This document shows, one piece after another, positions 50,895 through 59,009 of a stretch of DNA of 64,000 bases; position 1 is the first letter of the stretch; every line of letters begins with the position of its first letter. The position numbers were made by a program, and so were the translations under genes. The notes under the pieces are model-generated. The model did no database searches. It was not told the origin of the DNA and worked only from the letters and a program-made list of their open reading frames with translations. The DNA is from Oscillospiraceae bacterium. GTDB taxonomy: Bacteria; Bacillota; Clostridia; Oscillospirales; CAG-272. The DNA lies in NCBI GenBank assembly GCA_015064155.1, contig SVST01000001.1, positions 1 through 64,000 on the forward strand. Reading direction: 5' to 3'.

Positions 50895-50923
50895 ATTATA
50901 TCACCTTTGCACGGTGATGTCAA
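50895..50923 (-). promoter_or_regulatory. Promoter of the paaK operon, spacer is a dyad
   Basis: Leftward TTGACA (50918-50923) and TATAAT (50895-50900) flank a 17-base spacer reading TCACC-N7-GGTGA. The symmetry places both arms exactly between -35 and -10. Confidence 0.85.
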
Positions 50924-50994
50924 TAGTTTTTTCGAAAAAATATTTGTTTTTATTCGTTTTTTATTCGTTTTTTCAAGATGTAACCGTAGATTGA

Positions 50995-52551
50995 TCAATC
51001 CTCTTTGTAGCAAGCAAAGATTTCTTCCACGCGCTCTTGCTCTTCGGTCTTGTTCTTGGTAAGCAGACTTACAACCGGAACCACGATGAACGAGAGAGCC
51101 ATTGCAGCCACACCCATCTCGGGGGATTTCGAGGCAGCAACACCAAAATTCGAGGTGAGCGAAATCACGAGCGTTGCACCGCCAACGGTAAGAAGACCCG
51201 TCAGGATTCCCGCATACGCACCGATCTTGGTGATCTTCTTGGAGAACAGACCCCAAATGTAGGGACCGATAAAGCAGCCCGAAACGATTCCCCAGGAGAA
51301 GGACATCAAGCTTACGATAATCGGGATGTTTTGGGTGGCAAAAATGAAGGAGCAGGCTACGAATACAAGACAGAGAACACGGGTCAGCGTCATTTGATGC
51401 TTGGCAGGAACCTCTTTCTTGCTGACCGCGGGGATCAGGTCAACCGCAACCGCAGATGCGGAGGTCAGAACGACAGCCTCCAAAGTAGACATCGATGCCG
51501 AAAGCAGGAGGATCATAATCACAGCAAGCAGAATAACACCAAGCGTTCCGCTGCCGAGAACTTGCATCAAAACGGCAGGAATGACCGCGTCGATTCCGCC
51601 TTCGGGGAGCGTTCCGCCGAGGATCAGACGAGAGCTGGAGCCGATCAGGTATGCACCGCAGCCGATCACAAGACAGAAGAAAGTAGAAATGATGGTTCCG
51701 CGCTTAATCGCGGCAGTGTCCTTGACCGCGTAGAACTTTCCGAGCATCTGAGGAAGACCCCAGGTACCGAAGCTGGTCAACATAATATTGAAGCAAAGGA
51801 ACTTGAAAGCAGAGCCGCCGAAGATATTTGTCAGCTGTTCGCCCGTGGTGGGGTTGGGGTCGTTGGGAAGCGACTTGAAGCTCTTAAGATTCTCAAAAAG
51901 TCCCGAAATACCGCCAACCGAGTCGTGAGAAAGCACGGCAACCAACAGACAAACAACGCCAACGATCATGACGATACCCTGCACAAGATCGGTGTACGCC
52001 GTGGCAATGTATCCGCCCGCAACGAGGTATATTGCCGTCAGGCAGGCAATGATCAGCATCCAAACCCAGGTTTCAACGCCGGGGAAGACCGCGCTGAACA
52101 AAGATCCAAGTCCCTTATAAACTGCGGCAGAGTAGGGAACGAGAAAGACGAAAATGATAATTGCCGCCAAAATCTTCATGCCTTTGGAGCCATAACGCTT
52201 TTCAAAGTAGTCGGGCATGGTTCTCGCACCCAGCTTTTTGGTCATCTTTCTGGTTTTGTTCGCAAACAAAAGCCAGGAGAGCAAGCAACCGAGAACTGCG
52301 TTTCCGATGCCGATCCAAACCGCGCCGATACCGATATTCCAACCGTGCTGACCCGCATATCCGACGAATACAACGGCAGAGAAGTAAGTCGTTCCGTATG
52401 CAAAAGCGGTTACCCAACCACCAACGTTTCTTCCTCCGATGAGAAAGCCGTCCAGCGTTTTTGATTTGCCGTAGCTGATACAGCCGATAAGAGCCATTGC
52501 CGCCGCATAAACGGCAAGCGCAATGAGTGTGTAAATTTGTGCGTTCGTCAT
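50995..52551 (-). CDS. Sodium:solute symporter family protein
   Basis: 518 residues with about 13 membrane segments. The SSS-family pattern is visible: FLIGGRNVGGWVTAFAYGTTYFSA (about 35-58), GYAGQHGWNIG, RTMPDYFEKRYGSKG (about 106-120) and TLTRVLCLVF. Substrate is not predictable from the sequence. It is transcribed from its own promoter and separated from the paaK operon by that operon's T-box. The neighbouring aromatic-acid genes make uptake of an organic acid possible. The ATG at 52551 follows GGGAGG; a TTG 18 bases upstream precedes the same site. Confidence 0.92.
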   Translation of the reverse strand: MTNAQIYTLIALAVYAAAMALIGCISYGKSKTLDGFLIGGRNVGGWVTAFAYGTTYFSAVVFVGYAGQHGWNIGIGAVWIGIGNAVLGCLLSWLLFANKTRKMTKKLGARTMPDYFEKRYGSKGMKILAAIIIFVFLVPYSAAVYKGLGSLFSAVFPGVETWVWMLIIACLTAIYLVAGGYIATAYTDLVQGIVMIVGVVCLLVAVLSHDSVGGISGLFENLKSFKSLPNDPNPTTGEQLTNIFGGSAFKFLCFNIMLTSFGTWGLPQMLGKFYAVKDTAAIKRGTIISTFFCLVIGCGAYLIGSSSRLILGGTLPEGGIDAVIPAVLMQVLGSGTLGVILLAVIMILLLSASMSTLEAVVLTSASAVAVDLIPAVSKKEVPAKHQMTLTRVLCLVFVACSFIFATQNIPIIVSLMSFSWGIVSGCFIGPYIWGLFSKKITKIGAYAGILTGLLTVGGATLVISLTSNFGVAASKSPEMGVAAMALSFIVVPVVSLLTKNKTEEQERVEEIFACYKED

Positions 52552-52644
52552 TTCTTCGTTGCCTCCCAAGATCTGCCCCTTTTTCGTTTTTTATAAGAAC
52601 TCCTTTTCGGAATTTTTCAACGGGGCTTGTTTTTGCACGGCTTT

Positions 52645-52673
52645 ATTATATAGTATTTTTTTACATTAGTCAA
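52645..52673 (-). promoter_or_regulatory. Promoter of the symporter gene
   Basis: Leftward TTGACT (52668-52673), 17-base spacer, TATAAT (52645-52650). Confidence 0.82.
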
Positions 52674-52742
52674 GCAAATGGTTTTGATGATTGCTATCGA
52701 TATTTTCGATGAAACAGAGGATCTGTGGAATTCAGAAAATGA

Positions 52743-52777
52743 AAAGCGGGGAAAACCGTATTGGCTCTCCCCGCTTT
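52743..52777 (-). terminator. Terminator of the second DUF1538/PII operon
   Basis: AAAGCGGGGA (52743-52752) pairs perfectly with TCCCCGCTTT (52768-52777); the leftward strand continues into TTTTC. Confidence 0.8.
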
Positions 52778-52808
52778 GGGTTGTTTTGTTTGTTTTTTGA
52801 CAAGGCAA

Positions 52809-53117
52809 TCAATCGCCGATGGTGAGCGTAGACATTTCTACCGGCAAAAAGAAGCAAAGTCCGTGTGCGTTGGTTCCAACACCCGCTTTTTCTTGAATTG
52901 CTTCGGCAATTTTAACGGCAATTTCTTTTTCAACGACGCTGAGAACGATTTCTTTTTCCGTATCAATCGTAATTCCAAGAATGGTTTTCGGCTTGGCAAC
53001 CGAGCCTCGTGCGTTAATAATGGTAGCTCCCGTTGAACCGAGAGAACGGGCAATTTCGACAACCTCCGAGGAGAATCCCGCGTTTACAATGATATAAAGT
53101 GCTTTCAACTCTTTCAT
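52809..53117 (-). CDS. PII-like regulator protein, B type
   Basis: 102 residues, single PII-like domain. It begins MKELKALYIIVNAGFSSE and carries GSTGATIINARG (about 27-38) and GLCFFLPVE (about 90-98). It corresponds to domain B of the fused protein at 1078-1809 (GATGATILHTR and VLFSLPVD). AAGGAG lies 7 bases upstream of the ATG at 53117. It is the last gene of the operon. A trimer with the A-type protein acting on the DUF1538 transporter is the simplest model (inference). Confidence 0.7.
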   Translation of the reverse strand: MKELKALYIIVNAGFSSEVVEIARSLGSTGATIINARGSVAKPKTILGITIDTEKEIVLSVVEKEIAVKIAEAIQEKAGVGTNAHGLCFFLPVEMSTLTIGD

Positions 53118-53132
53118 ATACAATCTCCTTTC

Positions 53133-53450
53133 TTAAAATGCCAAGCCCTCTACCGAAACGCTGAATGCGATTCCGGTGTTGGGTTTGTCGAAGTGGTAGT
53201 CCCGATAAAGCACGTGGAGCAGCTCTCTTGCCTTGTCGTTTCGGAGGAGGCAGGAGATCATCACCTTTGCCTGTACCGCTTCCAATCCAAAAGCGGCGGC
53301 GATCGCGCGCGGACTCATAGAGCCATGCGCGTACACGGTTTCTATACCGCGCGCACCGTATTCGTCAAGAAGTGCTAAAAACTTTTTCTTTTTCTTATGC
53401 TCCGCAATAATGACGAAATATTGCAGACCGTTTATCTGTACGTCACGCAT
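53133..53450 (-). CDS. PII-like regulator protein, A type
   Basis: 105 residues. LQYFVIIAEHKKKKKFLALLDE near the start and NTGIAFSVSVEGL (about 90-102) match domain A of the fused protein at 1078-1809 (RAKLLVCIVKKG and GNGIAFTIPLSGI). The ATG at 53450 overlaps the end of the DUF1538 gene by 8 bp, exactly as in the first copy. The Lys-rich loop KKKKKF (about 17-22) is distinctive and could contact an acidic partner or membrane surface. Confidence 0.7.
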   Translation of the reverse strand: MRDVQINGLQYFVIIAEHKKKKKFLALLDEYGARGIETVYAHGSMSPRAIAAAFGLEAVQAKVMISCLLRNDKARELLHVLYRDYHFDKPNTGIAFSVSVEGLAF

Positions 53451-55041
53451 GACCGAGTCCCTCGCTTTCTTTGGAATTTTGTTTGCGGTAAGCCGCTTGT
53501 GCCTCTGCAACGAAGCGTTCAAGATCCTCAACGGTTTCTTTTGCGGTTTTAGCGGCGAGCTTCAGTCGGATATTATAAATGATACCCAACGCTTGAATTG
53601 CAATCAGGGGAGTGACAGAAATAAAGGATATAATGCCGAAGCCGTTGGTGAGGATGGATAAGACACCGCCGCGCGCCTCGGCAACCGCTTGCGCAATGCT
53701 TAACGTAAGAGGCGTCAGGAATGCCGAGGTCAGGGCACCGCCCGTAACTCCGCCCGAATCAAATGCCAATTCCACGAAGAGCTTTGGCGTAAAGATCATC
53801 ATCACCAGCGAGATCGCATACAGCGGAACGAGAAACCAAAGAATGTTTACCTCGGTTAAGATTTTCAGAATGGAAAGCAGGGAAGCAAAGCCGATGCCGA
53901 TTGCCAGGGTCAGACGAATGGTCAGCTTTTTGATGTGACCGTTGGTTAATTCTTCGATCTGATCTCCCAGCACCGTTACGGCAGGCTCGGACACCGTGAT
54001 TGCCGCGCCCAAAATGAAGCCAACGAGTAAGAGTAACCATTTAAAGTTTTCGGGACGTGACGGAGAGACGAACATCTGCCCGATATACTGTCCCACGAAT
54101 CCAAAGCCAAAATCAATTCCCGAAAGGAAAATCAACAATCCAACGTATACGGGAATAACACCGAACATCAGCGTCAAAAAGGTTCTTTTTGGGAGCTTGA
54201 GAAAGGCAAGAAGAAACGGAATCGATATGAAAATGATGGGAAGCACCGCCAGGGCAACGTCAGCAAGATTTCCGAGCACGATATCTCCCAAGCCTTTTTC
54301 CGAGATCATGTTATACGCGTGTTCGGGGGGAAGCGTTCCACCGTTTGACGCTTTTGCGATGATGCCGTAAATCAATACGGCGACGATGGGACCCACCGAG
54401 GAGATTCCAATGATTCCCAGGGAGTCGTCGTTCGTTTTACTTTTGGAAAAGGTTGCGGAAATACCAAGACCGAGTGCCAAAATAAACGGGACCGATACGT
54501 CACCCGTGGTTGCACCGCTGCCGTCGAACGCAAGAGCAATAAATTCCTTGGGAGAGAAGATCACGAGCAGAAAGACCGATAGATACAAAATTGCAAACAC
54601 AAGCTTGATATTGATATTTTTCACGATTCGTACCAGTGCGATTGCCACACCGATTCCGATACCCGTACCGGTGATCCAGATGAACAGCGTGCTATTCACC
54701 AGCGGCATGATGCCGCCGATCTGCTTTGCAAGCACCGAAAGAGCCGGCTCCGCAACCGTGGCAAGCAAACCGAAGACGAATCCGAAGGACAGCACGAAGA
54801 AGAGCTTATTGTATTTGGCAAAGGATCCTCCCACCATTCTGCCGATCGGCAGAATACTTGTTTCAAGACCCACGAGAAACATCGCCTGACCCAGTACCAC
54901 GCAACCGTATCCCGCGATAATTTTGACATAATCACTACCCGATGGAAGCGGTGTGATCAATAAGCAGATCACGATGATTGCGACCAAGGGAAGAGATGAA
55001 TAAAAGGTTTCTTTTACGGTTTGAAAAAACTTGGTTTTCAT
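53443..55041 (-). CDS. DUF1538 membrane transporter-like protein (copy 2)
   Basis: 532 residues, about 12 membrane segments and an internal repeat: AEPALSVLAKQI then FDGSGATTGDV in the first half, SEPAVTVLGDQIEEL then FDSGGVTGGAL in the second. The first copy at 1802-3358 has the same features. The ATG at 55041 follows AAAGGA and overlaps the ECF S gene by 4 bp; the long upstream frame runs antisense into that gene's codons and is not used. Two PII-like proteins follow in the operon. The transported solute is unknown. Confidence 0.82.
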   Translation of the reverse strand: MKTKFFQTVKETFYSSLPLVAIIVICLLITPLPSGSDYVKIIAGYGCVVLGQAMFLVGLETSILPIGRMVGGSFAKYNKLFFVLSFGFVFGLLATVAEPALSVLAKQIGGIMPLVNSTLFIWITGTGIGIGVAIALVRIVKNINIKLVFAILYLSVFLLVIFSPKEFIALAFDGSGATTGDVSVPFILALGLGISATFSKSKTNDDSLGIIGISSVGPIVAVLIYGIIAKASNGGTLPPEHAYNMISEKGLGDIVLGNLADVALAVLPIIFISIPFLLAFLKLPKRTFLTLMFGVIPVYVGLLIFLSGIDFGFGFVGQYIGQMFVSPSRPENFKWLLLLVGFILGAAITVSEPAVTVLGDQIEELTNGHIKKLTIRLTLAIGIGFASLLSILKILTEVNILWFLVPLYAISLVMMIFTPKLFVELAFDSGGVTGGALTSAFLTPLTLSIAQAVAEARGGVLSILTNGFGIISFISVTPLIAIQALGIIYNIRLKLAAKTAKETVEDLERFVAEAQAAYRKQNSKESEGLGHA

Positions 55042-55589
55042 GACGGTTCCTTTCGTTGGATTTCTTTCCCTTTCACGGATTGGAGCAGGATGACAAGCGG
55101 CGGAATGAAAACAAGCTGTATGACGATTCCCGGAATTGCATTGGTAACGGCACCTGCAAGAAATGCTGCAAACGTAAAGCTTCCGCCACGAGTTCCCGCG
55201 CAAATAAACATTGCCGCCCCCCAAATGAGTCTGCCAACCGTCATAGCTGTAAAAAGAGAAACCAAGACAAAGGGCTTCTTCTTGGGAAGATAGCGATGCA
55301 ACAAGCCCGCTACGCACCCGTAAGCCGCCAACTCAAACGCCATACAAACCGCCATAGGATAAAAAACTGGCAAGCCGAGGGTAATCGAACGCAAAATCGG
55401 TGCAATCGCTCCAACCGCCAGACCCCAAAACCAACCGCAGATAAATCCGCACAGCAGTACGGGCAGATGCATGGGGCAAAGCATGGAGCCTATTTTGGGG
55501 ATTTGTCCGGTCAGAAAGGGAACACAATAGGCAAGAGCCAAAAAAAGTGCCGCAAGAACCATATTTGCTGTTTTGCTTTTGTTTCTCAT
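55038..55589 (-). CDS. ECF transporter S component-like membrane protein
   Basis: 183 residues with five to six membrane segments. LAYCVPFLTGQIPKIGSMLCPMHLPVLLCGFICGW (about 20-54; key features GQIP, PMHLPV) and LGLPVFYPMAVCMAFELAAYG are the pattern of ECF S components with a PMH motif, which bind a vitamin and use a shared EcfA/EcfT module. No ECF module is adjacent. It heads the operon and overlaps the DUF1538 gene by 4 bp, which is unexpected for a vitamin transporter. About 75 bases of leader precede it. Confidence 0.75.
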   Translation of the reverse strand: MRNKSKTANMVLAALFLALAYCVPFLTGQIPKIGSMLCPMHLPVLLCGFICGWFWGLAVGAIAPILRSITLGLPVFYPMAVCMAFELAAYGCVAGLLHRYLPKKKPFVLVSLFTAMTVGRLIWGAAMFICAGTRGGSFTFAAFLAGAVTNAIPGIVIQLVFIPPLVILLQSVKGKEIQRKEPS

Positions 55590-55668
55590 TTCTATTTCCT
55601 ACTAAAAAATTCGTTCGGCACCGCAAAGCGAGCCGAGAAAGGCGTTCGCAAGCTTGGTGTACTTTTTT

Positions 55669-55697
55669 ATTGTAACACAAGAATCTGTATAAATCAA
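55669..55697 (-). promoter_or_regulatory. Promoter of the second DUF1538/PII operon
   Basis: Leftward TTGATT (55692-55697), 17-base spacer, TACAAT (55669-55674). Confidence 0.75.
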
Positions 55698-55738
55698 GAT
55701 TTTTGCAAGATTTGCAAGATAATTTTTCAATCAAAATC

Positions 55739-55775
55739 AGGACCGACGGAAAAGACCGTCGGCCCTGTGCTTTTG
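55739..55775 (-). terminator. Terminator of the MacB-like gene
   Basis: AGGACCGACGG (55739-55749) pairs with CCGTCGGCCCT (55756-55766) with one mismatch; the leftward strand then reads GATTTTGATTG. Confidence 0.6.
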
Positions 55776-55781
55776 ACCGGA

Positions 55782-58700
55782 TTATTCGCTTCTGAGTGCC
55801 TCAACGGGATTGCGTTTCGCCGCAAAGCCGGAGGGGAAAAGACCTGCGATAAAGGTCAGGAACATACTGATTGCCACCAAAATGATTGCCGCACCGATGG
55901 GCAGGGAGGCTTTCAAGGTGGGAAGTCCCGTCAGGTTCAAGAGGATAATATTGATGATAAAGTTAAAGAACAGCGTTGTTAGGATACCGATCAGTCCCGC
56001 CACGAAGCCAACGATTAGCGTTTCGGCATTGAACACCCGTCGAATATCGCGCTTGGATGCACCGATTGCACGCAAGATACCGATCTCCTTGGTTCTTTCC
56101 AGCACCGAAATATAGGTGATGATGCCGATCATGATCGAGGATACCACCAGGGAAATGGCAACGAATGCAATCAAAACGTAGGAAATCGCGTTGATAATCG
56201 TGGAGATCGAGGACATCAAAATACCGATCATATCGGTGTATTGGATCTGATCCTCTTCGCCAACGCTCTTGTTGTAGTCTGCAATGAACTTTTCAATCAC
56301 TTCCTTGGATTCAAAATCCTTGGCAAAGAAGTTGATCGACATGGGATCTGCCTCCGCCGCATCACCAAGCTGGTGGAGGACCGATGCCAAAGTTGCATCG
56401 GTTTGCGGTGCCATGTTGTAAAGCGTTTCTACCAACTGCTCAAACCGATCGTCGGGAATGAAGTTGTTCTTCAAGAGAATCGTGAAAATTTCGTCTGTTA
56501 TCGTCAAAGAGCGCAAGCCTTCGGTCATGCTCCGATAGATGCCTTGCATGAAATCCTCGCCGCACAAGGAAATCATTCCGCCCACCGCCGTCAGAACATC
56601 ATTTTCCGGCAGGACGGGAAGCAATTGCAACAAATTATTTGCCGTAACCGAGATATCCGGGAGCGAAGAACCAAGTCCTGAGAGCAAGCCGTTCAGCGCA
56701 TCGGGTTGCGTCTTTGCTTTCTCCAGCATACCCGCAAGAACCGCTTGCTGATAGTCGGCAGGCATCAAGGGAAAGAAGCCCATAAAGCTTTCGGGGGAGT
56801 TGATGACAAGCTGAGAGGACAAGGTGGGATCGTTCAGGATCATCTTTGTGATGTTGGCATAGAAGCTCTCCATGGTTGCGTCGTCAATCTTGGAGATCAG
56901 CTCGTCGATATTGTCCTTGGTATAAACGGTTTTTGCAAAGGGAAGACCGGTCAGCACGTTTACGGCAGGGGTTTCCTTTTGCTGATTGATCACGGCACTT
57001 TCTTGGTTCATTGCCAGGATCTTTTTCGTCAACGCATTGGTGTATCCTATGGTACCCGAGATCGAGGTCGCGGCAACACCCTCACGGGGACGTACAACAG
57101 CCGAAATCACAAGCTTTGTACCGTTCGCCTTTACAAAGGCGGCTTGATCGAATTCTGCGGGGTTTTGCAGCGGGTCGCGCAGATCCATCCAAACGGGATA
57201 GGTCTTTCCGTTTGCCGGATATTGGGGGCGAGCCGTATTTTCAACGAAGAAATCGGAGGTGTTGAGCAACCAGAATTCTCTGCCGATAAAATCGCTGATG
57301 TCGTAGGAAACCATGTGGCTGGATTCGTACGTGCCGTCTGGCTTCATCAATTCTGTAATGATTTCTTCAAGCTCATCCTGAGGGAAATCCTCATGCCCCA
57401 ACATATACAGCGTCATTTTGCTGATCTGGTTGTTTTTATCAACGACCAACACGATCTCGTTTTCATTGGTAGGCCAATGGCTGCCGTCACCCACCAGCTC
57501 GTACTGTTCTTCCAAAACGTCCTGATTGTTAATCATTTCGGACATGACGCTGAACATACTGCTGCTGCCGGACAGCTCCATCATTTCGGTCATGCCGGCA
57601 AATGCATCGCCCATGCTGTCAAAGATCTTGGAGGGGTTGACCTGAACCGTTCCGTCGGCATTGAACACCTGAAGATCAAAATCATAGGTGTATTGGATAT
57701 CGCTGACCGCGTCGGCAATCTTGCTGTAGTTATCCAGGATATACTGCTTGAACTTCACCAAATTGTTTTGGCTGGTTGCTTCCTTCATGGAAGAGAGCAT
57801 TGCTCCCATGGAGTCGTCCACGTAGATCTTGTTGGGGTCGATCTCACCTTGCTCTTGCTTTTTGACCTCGGTCATCGCGGAAAGCATCGCGGAGAGATCC
57901 TGCGATTCCTTTTGAATGGTTAAGGGATAGGTCGAAAGCGTGTCACGCTGTACCGAATCGATATAGTTATTCACACCCGTGGAAACCGAGAGAATGAGCG
58001 CAATACCGATGATACCGATCGAGCCCGCAAAGGACGTCATAAAGGTACGCGCCTTTTTGGTCATCAGGTTGTTGAGCGAGAGCGAAAGAGCTGTGAAGAA
58101 AGACATGGATTTTTTGACCTTTCCTGCCTTCTTTTGGGAAGCCTTTGCCGCTTTCAACGCCTTTTTGTCGGCAACCAGTCGTTTCTTTTGTTCCTTTTTG
58201 TCGGTTGCAGCTTTCTCTTGTACCGTATCAAACTCTCCGTTGGGGAGATAGGGGTTGGTATCGTCTACAACGCGTCCGTCGAGCACACGAATGATACGGG
58301 AGGAATACTCCTGTGCCAGATCGGGGTTGTGCGTGACCATGATAATCAGCTTTTTCTTGGAAATGCTGCGAAGAATTTCCATGATTTGTACGCTGGTTTG
58401 CGTATCCAACGCGCCGGTGGGCTCGTCGGCAAGCAGAATATCGGGGTCGTTTACAAGTGCGCGCGCAATGGCAACGCGTTGCATTTGACCGCCCGACATT
58501 TGATTCGGCTTTTTCTTGACCTGATCGGCAAGTCCTACCTGACGGAGTGCATCCATCGCACGGGCGCGACGCTCCTTGGGAGAAATTCCCGAAAGCGTCA
58601 AAGCCAGCTCTACGTTGGCAAGCACGGTTTGGTGGGGAATCAGGTTATAGCTTTGAAATACAAAGCCGATCGAGTGATTGCGGTAGGTATCCCAATCGGC

Positions 58701-58922
58701 ATCGCGATAGAGCTTGGTTGAGCGTTCATTGATGATCAAATCTCCGCTGGTATACTGATCCAAGCCGCCGATGATGTTGAGCAGCGTGGTTTTTCCGCAG
58801 CCGGACGGACCGAGAATCGATACGAATTCGCTTTCACGGAAATCAAGCGAAATGCCGTCCAAGGCGCGGACCTTGGAACTACCCGTGTCGTAGTCCTTGA
58901 CAATGTTCCTGAGTTTGAGCAA
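55782..58922 (-). CDS. MacB-like ABC protein, ATPase fused to FtsX permease
   Basis: 1046 residues. N-terminal ATPase (about 1-230): Walker A GPSGCGKTTLL (about 38-48), signature MSGGQMQR, Walker B ILLADEPTGALD. A charged linker precedes the first membrane segment (about 290), then an extracytoplasmic region of about 600 residues and three C-terminal membrane segments (about 900-1040) with the FtsX pattern GILRAIGASKRDIRRVF. MacB-type proteins act as mechanotransmission exporters of lipoproteins, peptides or antibiotics. The start is a TTG 7 bases after a perfect AGGAGG. Confidence 0.9.
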   Translation of the reverse strand: MLKLRNIVKDYDTGSSKVRALDGISLDFRESEFVSILGPSGCGKTTLLNIIGGLDQYTSGDLIINERSTKLYRDADWDTYRNHSIGFVFQSYNLIPHQTVLANVELALTLSGISPKERRARAMDALRQVGLADQVKKKPNQMSGGQMQRVAIARALVNDPDILLADEPTGALDTQTSVQIMEILRSISKKKLIIMVTHNPDLAQEYSSRIIRVLDGRVVDDTNPYLPNGEFDTVQEKAATDKKEQKKRLVADKKALKAAKASQKKAGKVKKSMSFFTALSLSLNNLMTKKARTFMTSFAGSIGIIGIALILSVSTGVNNYIDSVQRDTLSTYPLTIQKESQDLSAMLSAMTEVKKQEQGEIDPNKIYVDDSMGAMLSSMKEATSQNNLVKFKQYILDNYSKIADAVSDIQYTYDFDLQVFNADGTVQVNPSKIFDSMGDAFAGMTEMMELSGSSSMFSVMSEMINNQDVLEEQYELVGDGSHWPTNENEIVLVVDKNNQISKMTLYMLGHEDFPQDELEEIITELMKPDGTYESSHMVSYDISDFIGREFWLLNTSDFFVENTARPQYPANGKTYPVWMDLRDPLQNPAEFDQAAFVKANGTKLVISAVVRPREGVAATSISGTIGYTNALTKKILAMNQESAVINQQKETPAVNVLTGLPFAKTVYTKDNIDELISKIDDATMESFYANITKMILNDPTLSSQLVINSPESFMGFFPLMPADYQQAVLAGMLEKAKTQPDALNGLLSGLGSSLPDISVTANNLLQLLPVLPENDVLTAVGGMISLCGEDFMQGIYRSMTEGLRSLTITDEIFTILLKNNFIPDDRFEQLVETLYNMAPQTDATLASVLHQLGDAAEADPMSINFFAKDFESKEVIEKFIADYNKSVGEEDQIQYTDMIGILMSSISTIINAISYVLIAFVAISLVVSSIMIGIITYISVLERTKEIGILRAIGASKRDIRRVFNAETLIVGFVAGLIGILTTLFFNFIINIILLNLTGLPTLKASLPIGAAIILVAISMFLTFIAGLFPSGFAAKRNPVEALRSE

Positions 58923-59009
58923 AGTTTTGCCTCCTAAAACGAAATATATATTATTTTATCATGCTATTTTGAAGCGAATGTGAATAAAAAGGGTGTTTTT
59001 CTGATTTTT

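Noticed and set aside
55042-55317. N-terminal extension of the second DUF1538 protein
   Set aside because: It overlaps the ECF S component gene in another frame; ATG 55041 has a good ribosome binding site and overlaps by 4 bp.
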